From Roseobacter sp. GAI101 (GTDB taxonomy: Bacteria; Pseudomonadota; Alphaproteobacteria; Rhodobacterales; Rhodobacteraceae): a DNA stretch of 64,000 bases. Positions 18,155-27,969 of the stretch are shown in pieces. Within the stretch, counting starts at the first letter, position 1. Each line of letters begins with the position of its first letter. The position numbers and the translations under genes are program-made. A model generated the notes under the pieces. It was given only the letters and a program-made list of their open reading frames with translations, was not told the origin of the DNA and ran no database searches. The stretch is taken from NCBI RefSeq assembly GCF_000156335.1, contig NZ_DS999213.1, positions 694,751 to 758,750 on the forward strand, given 5' to 3'.

Positions 18155-19690
18155 TCACGCGCGCCACAAATCCGGGGTCAGTAGCGCAATAATCGCAAGT
18201 GTTTCGAGCCGTCCCAGCACCATTGCACCGGATAGGATCATTTTGGCGGTATCGCTCAGCTGGATCAGGGCGATCGGGGCATCGGCTGCAAATTCGATCA
18301 GCGGGCCGGTGGTGGTCAGGGTGGCGACGGACATCACCAATGCATCTTCGAACGGTGCACCGACGAAGGTCAGCAACAAGGTCACGCCAGCCAGCGACAC
18401 AGCAAACAGCATAAAGAAGATCCACGCGATGAAAGCACCGTTGCTTTGCAGACGGCGGCCCACGACCCCCGCACCGGAAACCGAGTTCGGATAGACCAAC
18501 CGTTCAAGTTCGCGCGCCCCGTTGCGGTAAAGCGCGAAGACCCGCAGCAGTTTTACACCGCCCGCGGTGGTCGCAACGCCACCCCCGATCAGCGCAAGGC
18601 CCATCAGGATCAGACCGGGCGTGTCCAGCCCGGACCAGCTTTGGGCCTGTCCCCAGGATGCGCTGACGAAACCGGTCGTGGTCAGGAAAGACGTCACCGT
18701 GAACACCGCCCCCCACAGTGCCCCAAAGGTCTCCTGTCCTTCGGCGCTGGCCGCCACATCGAAAGCGCCGATGAAATGGCGGGCAAACAGCATGATCGGC
18801 ACACCGAATATCAGTGCCAGCCCCATGCGAAATTCGGGGTCCGTGCGCAGCCCGCCTTGGGTGGCGGTAATCGTATCCTTGGAAAACGTCAGCCGGGACA
18901 GGGAAAACAGCATGAATAACATCATCACGAATTCCGCGCCGAAACCGACGCCGGTGTCGTGTGTGCCACCCAGTGGCGAGATGCCCGAGGTCGCCATGAC
19001 CGACATCGCATGGCACAGCGCCACCAGCGACCGGTCCCCGTTTGCCAGCAACAAGACCCACAGCAACAGCGTGAGCGCCAGATAGGTCGGGGCCAGCGCC
19101 GCCGCCGTCCGCAGCAGTCGCAAGCGCGGGTTGACCGGGGCCGTCGTGCTGCGGCGAGCATCGGGGTTGCCCGGCTCTGCCTGCGCGGTGACCTCGAAAC
19201 CGCCAAGGTGCAGCGGTGCGAGGATGGCCGAGGCCGCGATCCACATCAAGAGCCCGCCCATCCACGCCACCTGCGCGCGCCATAGGTGCAAGCTGTCGCT
19301 CAGGCGTCCGGGGTCTTCGAACATGGAGGCACCGGTGGTCGTGATGGCGCTGACCATGTCGAAATAGGCGTTGATAAACCGGGTGGTCGGCAAGGCCTCG
19401 AGAAAGGGGATCGTCAGAAGTGCGGGCAGCAGCAAAAAGCTGGACAGCAGTGACAGCAGCGGGCCCAAGGCCCCGTGACGGGTCTTGCGCCCGGAATGGG
19501 CGATCCCGATCAGGGTGAAAACCACCATGCCCAGAATACAGGAATAGAAAAATGCCCGCGATGCCAGATGGTCGCGGGTCACCACCGCATAAAACGCCGG
19601 GATGATCATCGAGGCGCAGAAAATGCCGAAGATCAGCAAGAACAACGGCAATTCCACGAAACCGGCCCTGATCTGGCTTTTGCGTCTCAT
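18155..19690 (-). CDS. trkH: TrkH family potassium uptake protein
   Basis: The 511-residue integral membrane protein is the channel subunit of the Trk potassium uptake system. Repeated membrane-pore-membrane units with selectivity-filter-like segments are visible (AITTTGASMFEDP, MATSGISPLGG, TTTGFVSASWGQ, TLTTTGPLIEFA), as expected for the four-fold pseudosymmetric TrkH pore. It is 40 bases downstream of trkA, the regulatory NAD-binding subunit, so the whole Trk system is encoded in one unit upstream of hfq-hflX. Confidence 0.94.
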   Translation of the reverse strand: MRRKSQIRAGFVELPLFLLIFGIFCASMIIPAFYAVVTRDHLASRAFFYSCILGMVVFTLIGIAHSGRKTRHGALGPLLSLLSSFLLLPALLTIPFLEALPTTRFINAYFDMVSAITTTGASMFEDPGRLSDSLHLWRAQVAWMGGLLMWIAASAILAPLHLGGFEVTAQAEPGNPDARRSTTAPVNPRLRLLRTAAALAPTYLALTLLLWVLLLANGDRSLVALCHAMSVMATSGISPLGGTHDTGVGFGAEFVMMLFMLFSLSRLTFSKDTITATQGGLRTDPEFRMGLALIFGVPIMLFARHFIGAFDVAASAEGQETFGALWGAVFTVTSFLTTTGFVSASWGQAQSWSGLDTPGLILMGLALIGGGVATTAGGVKLLRVFALYRNGARELERLVYPNSVSGAGVVGRRLQSNGAFIAWIFFMLFAVSLAGVTLLLTFVGAPFEDALVMSVATLTTTGPLIEFAADAPIALIQLSDTAKMILSGAMVLGRLETLAIIALLTPDLWRA

Positions 19691-19730
19691 GCGGTGTCGC
19701 CCCGTTCTTGCATTGGAACCTGTCGTTGCA

Positions 19731-21107
19731 TCAGAAAAAGTCGATCGAGACCTGCATCAACTGTTCGACCTGCGGCACATCCTTGGCCAGACAGAAAACA
19801 GCGATCACGTCACCTTCTTCGATACGGGTGCTGCCAAGAGGCCGGATCACCTGATCGCCCTTGCGGACCATCCCCATCAGCGCCCCTTCGGGGAAATCAA
19901 TCTCTGAGACACGTCGGCCGGCGATCGGCGATGTGGACAACACTTCGGCCTCGATCACCTCGGCCTCGGCGTCGCCGATGGAATAAACCGACCGGACGCG
20001 GCCATGCCGGATATGGCGCAGGATCGAACTGACGGTGGTGGCGCGCGGGTTGATGTAGGCATCAATGCCCAGCGGTTCCATCAAGGGGACCAGCGTCGGG
20101 TCGTTGATCAGGGCGATCACATAGGGGCACCCTTCGGCCTTGGCGCGCACGCAGGCCAGCATGTTGGTCTTGTCGTCGTCGGTGATGGCCATCATGGCGT
20201 CGGCACGGCTGATCCCTGCTTCGGCCAACAAGGACGCGTCCAGACCGTCGCCATTCAGCACGATCGTGCGTTCCAGCGCTTCGGCGGCAAGTTCTGCAAT
20301 GGCGCGGCTTTTCTCGATCATCTTGACGCGCACACGCTTTTCGCGCTGCTCAAGGCTTTGAGCCACGGCAAGGCCCACATTGCCCCCGCCGACCAGCACG
20401 ACGCGTTCCAGCTTGCTGGTGGTCTTGCCGAAAATCTCCAACGTGCGCGGAATGTCCTCGCGGTGGCTGAATACATAGCAGGCGTCGCCGACAAACAGCT
20501 GGTCCTTGGATTCCGGTGCAAACAGCGTGCCATCACGGCGCACACCGACGACCACGGCGCGCAGGGTGGAAAACAGGTCGGTCAGCTGGCGCAAGGGCGT
20601 GTTGACGACGGGGCAGTCTTCTTCGATCTGGATACCGATCAGATGGGCCATCCCGTCCATGAAAACTTCGGTGTCGAAAGCGGCAGGTGCCGACAGGCGT
20701 TGCAGGGCCGCGGCCGCAACTTCCTTTTCGGGGCTGATCACCACGTCGATGGGCATGTGATCGCGGCGGTACAGGTCGGAATAGATCGCGGTCAGATAGG
20801 ATTGGCTGCGCAGGCGCGCGATCTTGCGGTTGATGCCAAAGACCGAATGGGCAACCTGACAGGTCACCATGTTGACCTCGTCGGAATGGGTGGCAGCAAT
20901 GATCATTTCGGCGTCGCGGGCCCCGGCGCGGTCCAGCACATCGGGATAGCTTGCAAAACCGGCGATGCCCTGAACATCCAGCGTATCAGTCGCACGGCGT
21001 ACCAGATCGGCGTTGCTGTCCACGATCGTGACGTCGTTGCGTTCCCCGGACAAATGGCGCGCAATTTGCCAGCCAACCTGACCTGCGCCACAAATAATCA
21101 CTTTCAT
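19731..21107 (-). CDS. trkA: Trk potassium transport NAD-binding subunit TrkA
   Basis: The 458-residue cytosolic protein has two tandem RCK units. Rossmann nucleotide motifs are GAGQVGWQIAR at residues 6-16 and GGGNVGLAVAQ near residue 240, each followed by a TrkA-C domain. It gates TrkH in response to nucleotides. The start at 21107 has AGGAA upstream and gives the canonical MKVIICGAGQVG; a longer frame to 21146 adds residues unlike the family. The first gene of the trkA-trkH pair, it is divergent from a lipoprotein gene. Confidence 0.96.
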   Translation of the reverse strand: MKVIICGAGQVGWQIARHLSGERNDVTIVDSNADLVRRATDTLDVQGIAGFASYPDVLDRAGARDAEMIIAATHSDEVNMVTCQVAHSVFGINRKIARLRSQSYLTAIYSDLYRRDHMPIDVVISPEKEVAAAALQRLSAPAAFDTEVFMDGMAHLIGIQIEEDCPVVNTPLRQLTDLFSTLRAVVVGVRRDGTLFAPESKDQLFVGDACYVFSHREDIPRTLEIFGKTTSKLERVVLVGGGNVGLAVAQSLEQREKRVRVKMIEKSRAIAELAAEALERTIVLNGDGLDASLLAEAGISRADAMMAITDDDKTNMLACVRAKAEGCPYVIALINDPTLVPLMEPLGIDAYINPRATTVSSILRHIRHGRVRSVYSIGDAEAEVIEAEVLSTSPIAGRRVSEIDFPEGALMGMVRKGDQVIRPLGSTRIEEGDVIAVFCLAKDVPQVEQLMQVSIDFF

Positions 21108-21242
21108 GAAGGGTTCCTTTGGCTTCGTGCCCGATGGCCCAAACAAGGGTAAACACCGGATGGACCGTCATTTTGAATGACAGATGGCTATGCAAGGGTC
21201 AATTCAAATGTCAAAATGGGGATAGCACAAGGGGTGGGAACG

Positions 21243-21713
21243 ATGAGGATTCGACTGATTTTCACAAGCGGCCTGCTGGCTGTGTCGGCGTGCGCGCCCT
21301 TGAACATCTATTACAAGCCCGGTGCCAGCGTTGCCGTCGCGCAGCGCCAGACCACTGCCTGCAAGGTCGATGCCTTGGCCAAGGTCCCTGTCTCGACCCA
21401 GATTGTCCGCGAACCGCCCTATTATGTTCCGCCACGCCTTCAGTGCAACAACGAGGGGCAATGCGTGGCCATACCGGGGTATTTCGAACCGGGCGAGATC
21501 TATACCGTTGACCGCAACCTCGGTCTACGCAAGCAGGTCGAAGTGCAATGTATGGCGGACGCCGGTTTTGCGCCCGTATCCATCCCCCCCTGTCCGCAGG
21601 GCGTGGCCAAGGCCGCCCCGGTGCGGGCAACTGCCACCCTGCCCCCGTTATCCGAAAAATCCTGCGTAATCCGAAATCGGGACGGCAGTTTCCAGATCGT
21701 CAACCAAGGCTAA
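21243..21713 (+). CDS. Putative cysteine-rich lipoprotein of unknown function
   Basis: A 156-residue protein with a short signal peptide (MRIRLIFTSGLLAVSAC) and a lipobox ending AVSAC, so the mature lipoprotein would start at the cysteine at residue 17. The mature part contains several further cysteines (TACKVDA, LQCNNEGQC, QCMADAGF, PPCPQG, KSCVIRN) that could form disulfides in the periplasm, and a tyrosine/proline-rich centre (REPPYYVPPRL). I do not recognise the family. It converges on ntrX with an 11-base gap. Confidence 0.7.
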   Translation: MRIRLIFTSGLLAVSACAPLNIYYKPGASVAVAQRQTTACKVDALAKVPVSTQIVREPPYYVPPRLQCNNEGQCVAIPGYFEPGEIYTVDRNLGLRKQVEVQCMADAGFAPVSIPPCPQGVAKAAPVRATATLPPLSEKSCVIRNRDGSFQIVNQG

Positions 21714-21724
21714 CGCCGCTCAGG

Positions 21725-23137
21725 TCAGGTCACCGCATCGGCGTCCTCGTCGACATGGGCGATGCGCGTGCCGGACTTGGCCGAGGTCACGACCCCGAGG
21801 CTTTTCAGCTTGCGGTGCAGCGCCGACCGTTCCATGCCGACAAAGTTCGCGGTGCGGCTGATGTTGCCACCAAACCGGTTGATCTGGGTCAGAAGATATT
21901 CACGCTCAAACGCCTCGCGGGCTTCACGCAATGGCAGGGTCGCCAGCGCACCGGACAGAACGACGCGGCCGTCTTCGTCGGTGTTCTCATCCTCCCCGGG
22001 CAATTCGCGCGCTTCGATCGGGCCGGACCCGTCGCCAAGGATCAGCACCCGTTCCACGAGGTTTTTCAACTGGCGCACGTTGCCGGGCCAGATCATGGTC
22101 TGCAGCAAGGCCACGGCGTCATCGGTGAATGACCGCAACGGCAGCCCTTGGGACGCGTTGAAATCATTGATGAAATGTTCTGCCAGAACCGGAATGTCCT
22201 CGCGCCGGTCTTCGAGGGACGGCACCGAAATGGGCACCACGTTCAGCCGGTGATAAAGCTCCTGACGGAAGGTTTCCGCACGGATTGCAGCATCGAGATC
22301 CTTGTTCGTGCTGGAAATTACCCGCAGATCGACTCGGATTTTATCGGCCCCGCCGACGCGGGTGAACTGCTGATCCACCAGCACGCGCAAAATCTTCGAC
22401 TGGGTGCCAAGCGGCAGATCCGCGACCTCGTCAAAGAAAATCACACCGCCATGGGCCTGTTCCAGCAACCCCGGTTCAACGCCTCGCTCGGGGGTTTCAC
22501 GGCCAAACAGCACGTCTTCCATCCGGTCGGGTGCAACGCTGGCGCAGTTGACGGTGACAAAGGGCGCAGAGGCGCGCGCGGAATTGGCATGGATATAGCG
22601 CGCGGCGATTTCCTTGCCCGCCCCGGCAGGTCCGCGCAGCATCACCCGCCCGTTCGATTTCGTGACCTTGTCCAACTGCCCCATCAACGTCTTGAAAGCG
22701 GTCGAGGTACCGATCATTTCGGTGCTGGTCACGTCGCGCCGCTTGAGGCTCTGGTTTTCGCGGCGCAAGCGCGAGGTTTCCATCGCCCGGCGGATCACCA
22801 CCAGCAACTGGTCAATGTTAAAGGGTTTTTCGATGAAATCATACGCGCCCTGCTTGATCGCTGCGACGGCAATTTCAATGTTCCCATGCCCCGAGATGAT
22901 GACCACCGGCACATCCGGATTGTCCCGCTTCACGGATTTCAAGATGTCGATCCCGTCCATCCGGCTGTCCTTGAGCCAGATGTCCAGCACCATCAGCGCA
23001 GGTGCTTCGGCATTGATGGCGTTCATCGCCTCGTCCGAATTGCCAGCAAGCCGGGTGGCATAGCCTTCGTCCTCGAGGATATCGGAAATCAATTCCCGAA
23101 TGTCGCGTTCATCGTCCACGATTAGGATGTCACTCAT
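21725..23137 (-). CDS. ntrX: Nitrogen/redox response regulator NtrX
   Basis: This 470-residue response regulator has a receiver domain with phosphoacceptor D52 (LDIWLKDSRMDG), an AAA+ domain with Walker A GPAGAGKE and Walker B GGVIFFDEVAD, and a C-terminal Fis-type helix-turn-helix (SRTANFVGMERSALHRKLKS). The GAFTGA sigma-54 contact loop is absent: between VNCASVAP and Walker B only a GRETPERG-type loop appears. That is usual for NtrX and implies a sigma-54-independent action. Its start overlaps the ntrY stop by eight bases. Confidence 0.95.
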   Translation of the reverse strand: MSDILIVDDERDIRELISDILEDEGYATRLAGNSDEAMNAINAEAPALMVLDIWLKDSRMDGIDILKSVKRDNPDVPVVIISGHGNIEIAVAAIKQGAYDFIEKPFNIDQLLVVIRRAMETSRLRRENQSLKRRDVTSTEMIGTSTAFKTLMGQLDKVTKSNGRVMLRGPAGAGKEIAARYIHANSARASAPFVTVNCASVAPDRMEDVLFGRETPERGVEPGLLEQAHGGVIFFDEVADLPLGTQSKILRVLVDQQFTRVGGADKIRVDLRVISSTNKDLDAAIRAETFRQELYHRLNVVPISVPSLEDRREDIPVLAEHFINDFNASQGLPLRSFTDDAVALLQTMIWPGNVRQLKNLVERVLILGDGSGPIEARELPGEDENTDEDGRVVLSGALATLPLREAREAFEREYLLTQINRFGGNISRTANFVGMERSALHRKLKSLGVVTSAKSGTRIAHVDEDADAVT

Positions 23138-25382
23138 CTTGGGTCTCCAATGCGTTGGGCTGAGAGGTTGGGGCCAGGGGCAAGGTGATGATTGCCATGG
23201 CACCGAAATGGGTCTGGTTGGCGAAGGTCGGGGCGTTTTCCAGCGTCAAAGTGCCGCCGTGTTCTTCGATGATCTTCTTGACGATGGGCAGGCCAAGGCC
23301 GGTACCTTCGCTGCGGGTCGTCACATAGGGCTCGAACAGGCGGGCGCGGTCTTCGGGAAGGCCGATGCCGTTGTCGGCGATGGTGATTTCGACGGTTTTT
23401 TCAGTGGTGCGCAGCTTGACCTCTATCTGCGGGTCCAGATCATCAGGGGCCGCGTCTTTCTGAAGGCTTTCAATGGCTTCGCCGGCGTTCTTGATCAGGT
23501 TGGTCAACGCTTGTGACATCATCGTGGCGTCGATCTGCGCGATCACAGGTGCGCTTGGTTGATCGACGGTGATCCTGACGCCGGGCTGCCCGGCCTGCTG
23601 CAACATGACGGCGTCGTGCACCAGCTTTGTCACATCCTGAAGCGATGTTTCAGGCTCCGGCATCCGCGCAAACTTTGAGAATTCGTCGACGATGCGCCGC
23701 AGGTCGCCGGTCTGGCGGATGATCACGCCGGTCATCTGCTCAAGCTTCGCTGCGTCATCGGGCAGTTTGGGGCCGAATTTGCGCTGGATGCGTTCCGCGC
23801 TCAGCTGGATCGGGGTCAGCGGGTTCTTGATCTCGTGGGCGATGCGACGGGCTACGTCGCCCCACGCCGCCATTCGCTGGGCGCTGACCAGATCGGTCAC
23901 GTCATCGAAGGCGACCACATAGCCTTCCAGCCTGCCTTCGTCCGTGCGCCGCGTGGCGACGCGCACCAGCAGGTTTTCCATCCGGCCTTGACGCGATACC
24001 TTTACCTCGCCTTGCGCCACCTCGCCCCGGCCTGTCACGACGGTATCGAACAATGGGCCGAATTCGGGCACGGCGACTGAAATCGCAAGCGATTGCTGGT
24101 CTTCTTCCCAGTCCAGCAAGCGCATGGCAGAGCGGTTGACGAAGGCCACACGCCCCTCCGGGTCCAACCCGACAACGCCTGATGTGACTGAACTGAGCAC
24201 GGAATCGAACAGGCGACGGCGGCGTTCGATCTGGCGGGTGTTGTCCAGCAACGTCTCGCGCTGGCCCTTCAATTGCTTGGTCATCTGGTTGAAATAGCGC
24301 CCCAGCATCGCGATTTCGTCGTCGCCCTTTTCTTCGCGCACCTGCACCTCGAGGTCGCCTGCCCCGACCTGCTGCGCCGCACCGGTCAACCGCCCTACGG
24401 GGCCGGACAGCCGTTCGGCGAACCACAGGCCCAGCCAGACGGCGGCCAAAATCAGGATCAAAGCAAAGCCCACATAAAGCAGGCCGAATTCGAACAGCAG
24501 CTTGCCGCGCTCGCTTTCAAGCTGTTGATACAGCCGGACTGTTTCCTTGGTCTCGTCCAGCAGGGACAGGATTTCACCATCCACATCGCGGCTAATGTAA
24601 AGGTAGCGATCCAGATAAGAGCCCAGCAGGATAAGCGCGCGAAATTCGTTGTTGGGCCAATCTTCGATGACCACCGGGGACCCCTCGTTGGAGCGGGCTT
24701 CGGCGATCTGCTCGGCCGTGGGCGCATCGTAGTCAAACAGGTAGGACCTGTCCCCCCGCGCCCGAATTTCTGCTGTGCCATCAATCAGATAAGCCTCCCG
24801 CAGGCCACGCTGAATCTGGCGCTGGCCTTCGGCCAAAAGTTGCGTGTCGGGAATGTTGACCCCTTGGGCGCGGGCGGCTTCGATCGCACGTGCAAGGGTG
24901 ACGGCATCGGTGCGCAGATCGTCGCGCTGTTCGAATTCGTAGGCTTCGGCAGCGGCCAGTGAATTGCCCACCACGCTGCGCACTCGATCGGAAAACCATC
25001 CCTCGAGGCCGACATTGATCGTGAGCCCCGCAAAAACCGCAACGCTGACCGTCGGGATCAGCGCCATTAGCGCGAACACACCCGTCAGCCGCAAATGCAA
25101 CCGTGATCCGGCTGACTTCGCCCGCCGCGCGGCAACCAGACGCGCGATCTGGCTAAAGACCAGGGCGGCGACCAGCAGAATATAAACAAGGTCGGTCAGC
25201 AGGATCAGCCGCAGGCTGGGCGTATTGGCCCCCTGCCCCAATGGCCCCAGCACCAGATAGGTGACAAGCGCCAAGATCGGCCCCAGGACCACAAGCCCGA
25301 AGGTCGCCAGATTGCGATAGCGCCGAACACGGCGTAACCGCTCCAGCCGCAATAGATAATAGCTGCGTGACCGGGTTAGCAC
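23130..25382 (-). CDS. ntrY: Membrane sensor histidine kinase NtrY
   Basis: The 750-residue kinase has an N-terminal membrane part (helices around 30-50, 65-85, 105-125 and near 300), a periplasmic stretch, a HAMP domain (LSGPVGRLTGAAQQVGAGDL), a PAS domain and the kinase core. The phosphoacceptor H-box is [20 protein letters not shown], and the ATP-binding G boxes are DNGIGLPE and GTGLGLPIVKK. It phosphorylates NtrX in response to nitrogen or redox signals. A 102-base gap separates it from ntrC upstream, enough for its own promoter. Confidence 0.96.
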   Translation of the reverse strand: MLTRSRSYYLLRLERLRRVRRYRNLATFGLVVLGPILALVTYLVLGPLGQGANTPSLRLILLTDLVYILLVAALVFSQIARLVAARRAKSAGSRLHLRLTGVFALMALIPTVSVAVFAGLTINVGLEGWFSDRVRSVVGNSLAAAEAYEFEQRDDLRTDAVTLARAIEAARAQGVNIPDTQLLAEGQRQIQRGLREAYLIDGTAEIRARGDRSYLFDYDAPTAEQIAEARSNEGSPVVIEDWPNNEFRALILLGSYLDRYLYISRDVDGEILSLLDETKETVRLYQQLESERGKLLFEFGLLYVGFALILILAAVWLGLWFAERLSGPVGRLTGAAQQVGAGDLEVQVREEKGDDEIAMLGRYFNQMTKQLKGQRETLLDNTRQIERRRRLFDSVLSSVTSGVVGLDPEGRVAFVNRSAMRLLDWEEDQQSLAISVAVPEFGPLFDTVVTGRGEVAQGEVKVSRQGRMENLLVRVATRRTDEGRLEGYVVAFDDVTDLVSAQRMAAWGDVARRIAHEIKNPLTPIQLSAERIQRKFGPKLPDDAAKLEQMTGVIIRQTGDLRRIVDEFSKFARMPEPETSLQDVTKLVHDAVMLQQAGQPGVRITVDQPSAPVIAQIDATMMSQALTNLIKNAGEAIESLQKDAAPDDLDPQIEVKLRTTEKTVEITIADNGIGLPEDRARLFEPYVTTRSEGTGLGLPIVKKIIEEHGGTLTLENAPTFANQTHFGAMAIITLPLAPTSQPNALETQDE

Positions 25383-25484
25383 CCGCTATCCTCACCGATG
25401 ATGTGATGCATAACTGCACCAACCGCCCATTTATGTGGTCCTGATCAGGGTCTGATACCTGATGGCCACGGTTATGTGGCTCTT

Positions 25485-26852
25485 TTACATCATTTTGCGG
25501 CCGCGTGTAACCTCTATATCGAGATCTGTGATTTTTTTTCTCAAGGTATTGCGGTTGATTCCCAAGAGATCAGCACATTTAGCCTGATTCCCTGCCGTGG
25601 CGGAAAGGGCAATTTCGATCAACGGTGCCTCAATCTCGCGAAGGATCCGCGCGTACAGCCCCGGGGGCGGCAACATTGACCCGTGTTGGTCGAAATACCG
25701 GCGCAAATGCCGCTCGACCGACGCGCCCAGCTTTTCCGTGTTTGCCTGTGCGCGCAAAGGTTCGGGATCGGGCTGCGCGCCCAGCACCTGTTCGGCTTCG
25801 GTCTGGGTAATTTCAGGCGCGCGGCTGGTCAGCGCCAACTGCCGCATAGCGTGCTCAAGCTGGCGAACGTTGCCGGGCCATTGGTAGTTGGCAAAGACCT
25901 TCGCGGCCCCTTCGGAAAGGGCGCGCGGCGCGGTGTTGCCGGTTTCAGAACGCTCCAGAAAATGCGCCGCAAGCAATCCGATGTCTTCTACACGGTCGCG
26001 CAAGGCCGGCACATGCAACGTCGCACCGGAGAGACGGTAATATAGGTCGCGCCGCAATGTGCCGGCCTTCATCGCGGCGGCCAGATCGGACTGGCTGGTG
26101 GCCAGAAAACGCGGCGCATGGTCGCCGGGCGTGTCCATCATGCGGGCGATGCGGGCCTGAATTTCTTCTGAGAAATCACCGATTTCATCAATCAGCAACG
26201 TCCCCCCGCGCACCCGTGCAAGGACGCGCGCAGGCCCTTCAATATCCTGCAGTTCGGCAGAGTTGACGGTGACGAAGGGCAGATTGCGACGGTCCGAGAA
26301 GTCGTGAATGGCTTTGCCGATCAGGGACTTGCCGGTGCCCGATTCACCCCAGATCAACACGGGCAGATCGGTGTTCATCACCCGTGCGACAACGCGGTAC
26401 AGCGCCTGCATCACCGGCGTGCGCCCCACCAAGGGCAGATCGTCGCGGTCGCCTGCGTCATTCGTTTCGACAACGCGGCGCGGTGCCCCGTTGCGCTCCA
26501 GCGCGCGGGCCGTGCGCTTCATCAGGTCGGGCAAGTCAAAGGGCTTGGGCAGGTAATCATAGGCTTCGGCCTCGGCGGCCTTGATCGCCGTCATGATCGT
26601 ATTTTGCGCTGAGATCACGATCACCGGAAGGCCGGGACGGTCCTGGGCGATTTTCGGCAGCATCTCAAGGCCGTTGCCGTCGGGCATCACCACGTCCGAG
26701 ATCACGACATCGCCTTTGCCTTCGCCCACCCACCGCATCAGCGTGGTCAGACTGGACGTGGCATGCACCTTGCACCCTGCCCGCGTCAATGCCTGGGTCA
26801 GAACGGTGCGGATTGTGCGGTCATCATCGGCGACCAGAACTGTACCATCCAT
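25485..26852 (-). CDS. ntrC: Nitrogen regulator NtrC without GAFTGA loop
   Basis: NtrC (455 residues) has a receiver with D53 ([11 protein letters not shown]), Walker A GESGTGKS at 169-176, Walker [12 protein letters not shown] at 216-226 and a C-terminal helix-turn-helix ([17 protein letters not shown]). Between residues 201 and 215 the roughly 30-residue stretch that holds the GAFTGA loop is missing ([15 protein letters not shown] only). The same deletion is known in Rhodobacter capsulatus NtrC, which activates sigma-70 rather than sigma-54 polymerase. The start at 26852 has AGGAGA and lies one base after the ntrB stop. Confidence 0.95.
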   Translation of the reverse strand: MDGTVLVADDDRTIRTVLTQALTRAGCKVHATSSLTTLMRWVGEGKGDVVISDVVMPDGNGLEMLPKIAQDRPGLPVIVISAQNTIMTAIKAAEAEAYDYLPKPFDLPDLMKRTARALERNGAPRRVVETNDAGDRDDLPLVGRTPVMQALYRVVARVMNTDLPVLIWGESGTGKSLIGKAIHDFSDRRNLPFVTVNSAELQDIEGPARVLARVRGGTLLIDEIGDFSEEIQARIARMMDTPGDHAPRFLATSQSDLAAAMKAGTLRRDLYYRLSGATLHVPALRDRVEDIGLLAAHFLERSETGNTAPRALSEGAAKVFANYQWPGNVRQLEHAMRQLALTSRAPEITQTEAEQVLGAQPDPEPLRAQANTEKLGASVERHLRRYFDQHGSMLPPPGLYARILREIEAPLIEIALSATAGNQAKCADLLGINRNTLRKKITDLDIEVTRGRKMM

Positions 26853-26853
26853 G

Positions 26854-27969
26854 TTATCTCTCCTGTTGGGGGGCAAGGGGGGCGATTTGCGCGGCACCCA
26901 TCTGCGCGGTATCGGCGCGGGGCAGCGAAATGCGGAATACGGTTTTGCCGGGGACCGAATTGACCGAAATCCAACCGTCGTGGTCGGAAATGATCTTGCT
27001 GACCAAAGCCAGACCAAGGCCGGTGCCGTTTTCGCGGCCGGAAACGAAGGGCTCGAAGATATCGGCGCGAATGCCTTCGGGCAAACCGGGGCCATCATCG
27101 ATCACCTCGATCTGCAAGGGCAGCGACTGGCCCGTGCCATCAGAGCGGCGCATGCGGAAGGAATGTTCGTAATAACTGTGCAGGCGGATCGTGCCGCCCT
27201 GATCGCCCGCCGCCTCCGAGGCGTTTTTCAGCAGGTTCAGGATCACCTGTAGCAGTTGATCCTTGTCGCCCAAGGCGTGGGGCAAGGACGGGTCATAATC
27301 TTCGATGATCCGCATCCGCGCGCCAAACCCCAACAGCGCCGAACGGCGCGCGCGGTCCAGAACATCGTGCAGGTTCATCGATGTCCGCTCAGGCGGCATC
27401 AGATTGCCGAATTGCTCGACCTGCTCCAGCAGCTTCACGATGCGGCGGGATTCCGCGACGATCAGATCGGTCAACTCAAGATCTTCGGCGTTCAAGTTCA
27501 TGCTTAGCAACTGCGCGGCACCGGTGATACCCGCCAGCGGGTTCTTGATCTCGTGGGCCAGCATTTCAGCCATGCCGATCGCGGATTTCGCCGCGGATTT
27601 GACCGAATTGTTCTGGGTCATACGCCCGGCAAGTTCGCGCGGCGTGATCATCATGATCATATCGCCGTCGGTTCCGGTCAGAGCCGCCAGATGCAAGGCG
27701 CATTGCAAGGGCGCGCGCTGGCCGCTGCCGACATCGACATCATTGACGAACAGCGGTGTGCCGTTTTCGCGGGCACGGGCAAAGGCTTCTTCCAGAGGGG
27801 CATCTACGGCGATCATGTCCCAGACCGGCATGCCCTTGGCGTATTTGGCCGAGGCATTCAGGAACCCTTCGGCTTCGGGGTTCATGTCGAGGATCTTGTC
27901 ATCGGGACCGATCAGAACCGCAGGAACCGGGAGGGAGCTGAAAATGGTGTCATTCTCGATATCCATCAT
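26854..27969 (-). CDS. ntrB: Nitrogen regulation histidine kinase NtrB
   Basis: This 371-residue soluble kinase/phosphatase partners NtrC and senses nitrogen through PII proteins. A PAS domain fills residues 7-110 ([19 protein letters not shown]), the phosphoacceptor is H139 in [20 protein letters not shown], and the ATP-binding part includes [18 protein letters not shown] and [12 protein letters not shown]. It starts in a four-base overlap with the dusB stop (27966-27969), the classic nifR3-ntrBC arrangement. Confidence 0.96.
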   Translation of the reverse strand: MMDIENDTIFSSLPVPAVLIGPDDKILDMNPEAEGFLNASAKYAKGMPVWDMIAVDAPLEEAFARARENGTPLFVNDVDVGSGQRAPLQCALHLAALTGTDGDMIMMITPRELAGRMTQNNSVKSAAKSAIGMAEMLAHEIKNPLAGITGAAQLLSMNLNAEDLELTDLIVAESRRIVKLLEQVEQFGNLMPPERTSMNLHDVLDRARRSALLGFGARMRIIEDYDPSLPHALGDKDQLLQVILNLLKNASEAAGDQGGTIRLHSYYEHSFRMRRSDGTGQSLPLQIEVIDDGPGLPEGIRADIFEPFVSGRENGTGLGLALVSKIISDHDGWISVNSVPGKTVFRISLPRADTAQMGAAQIAPLAPQQER

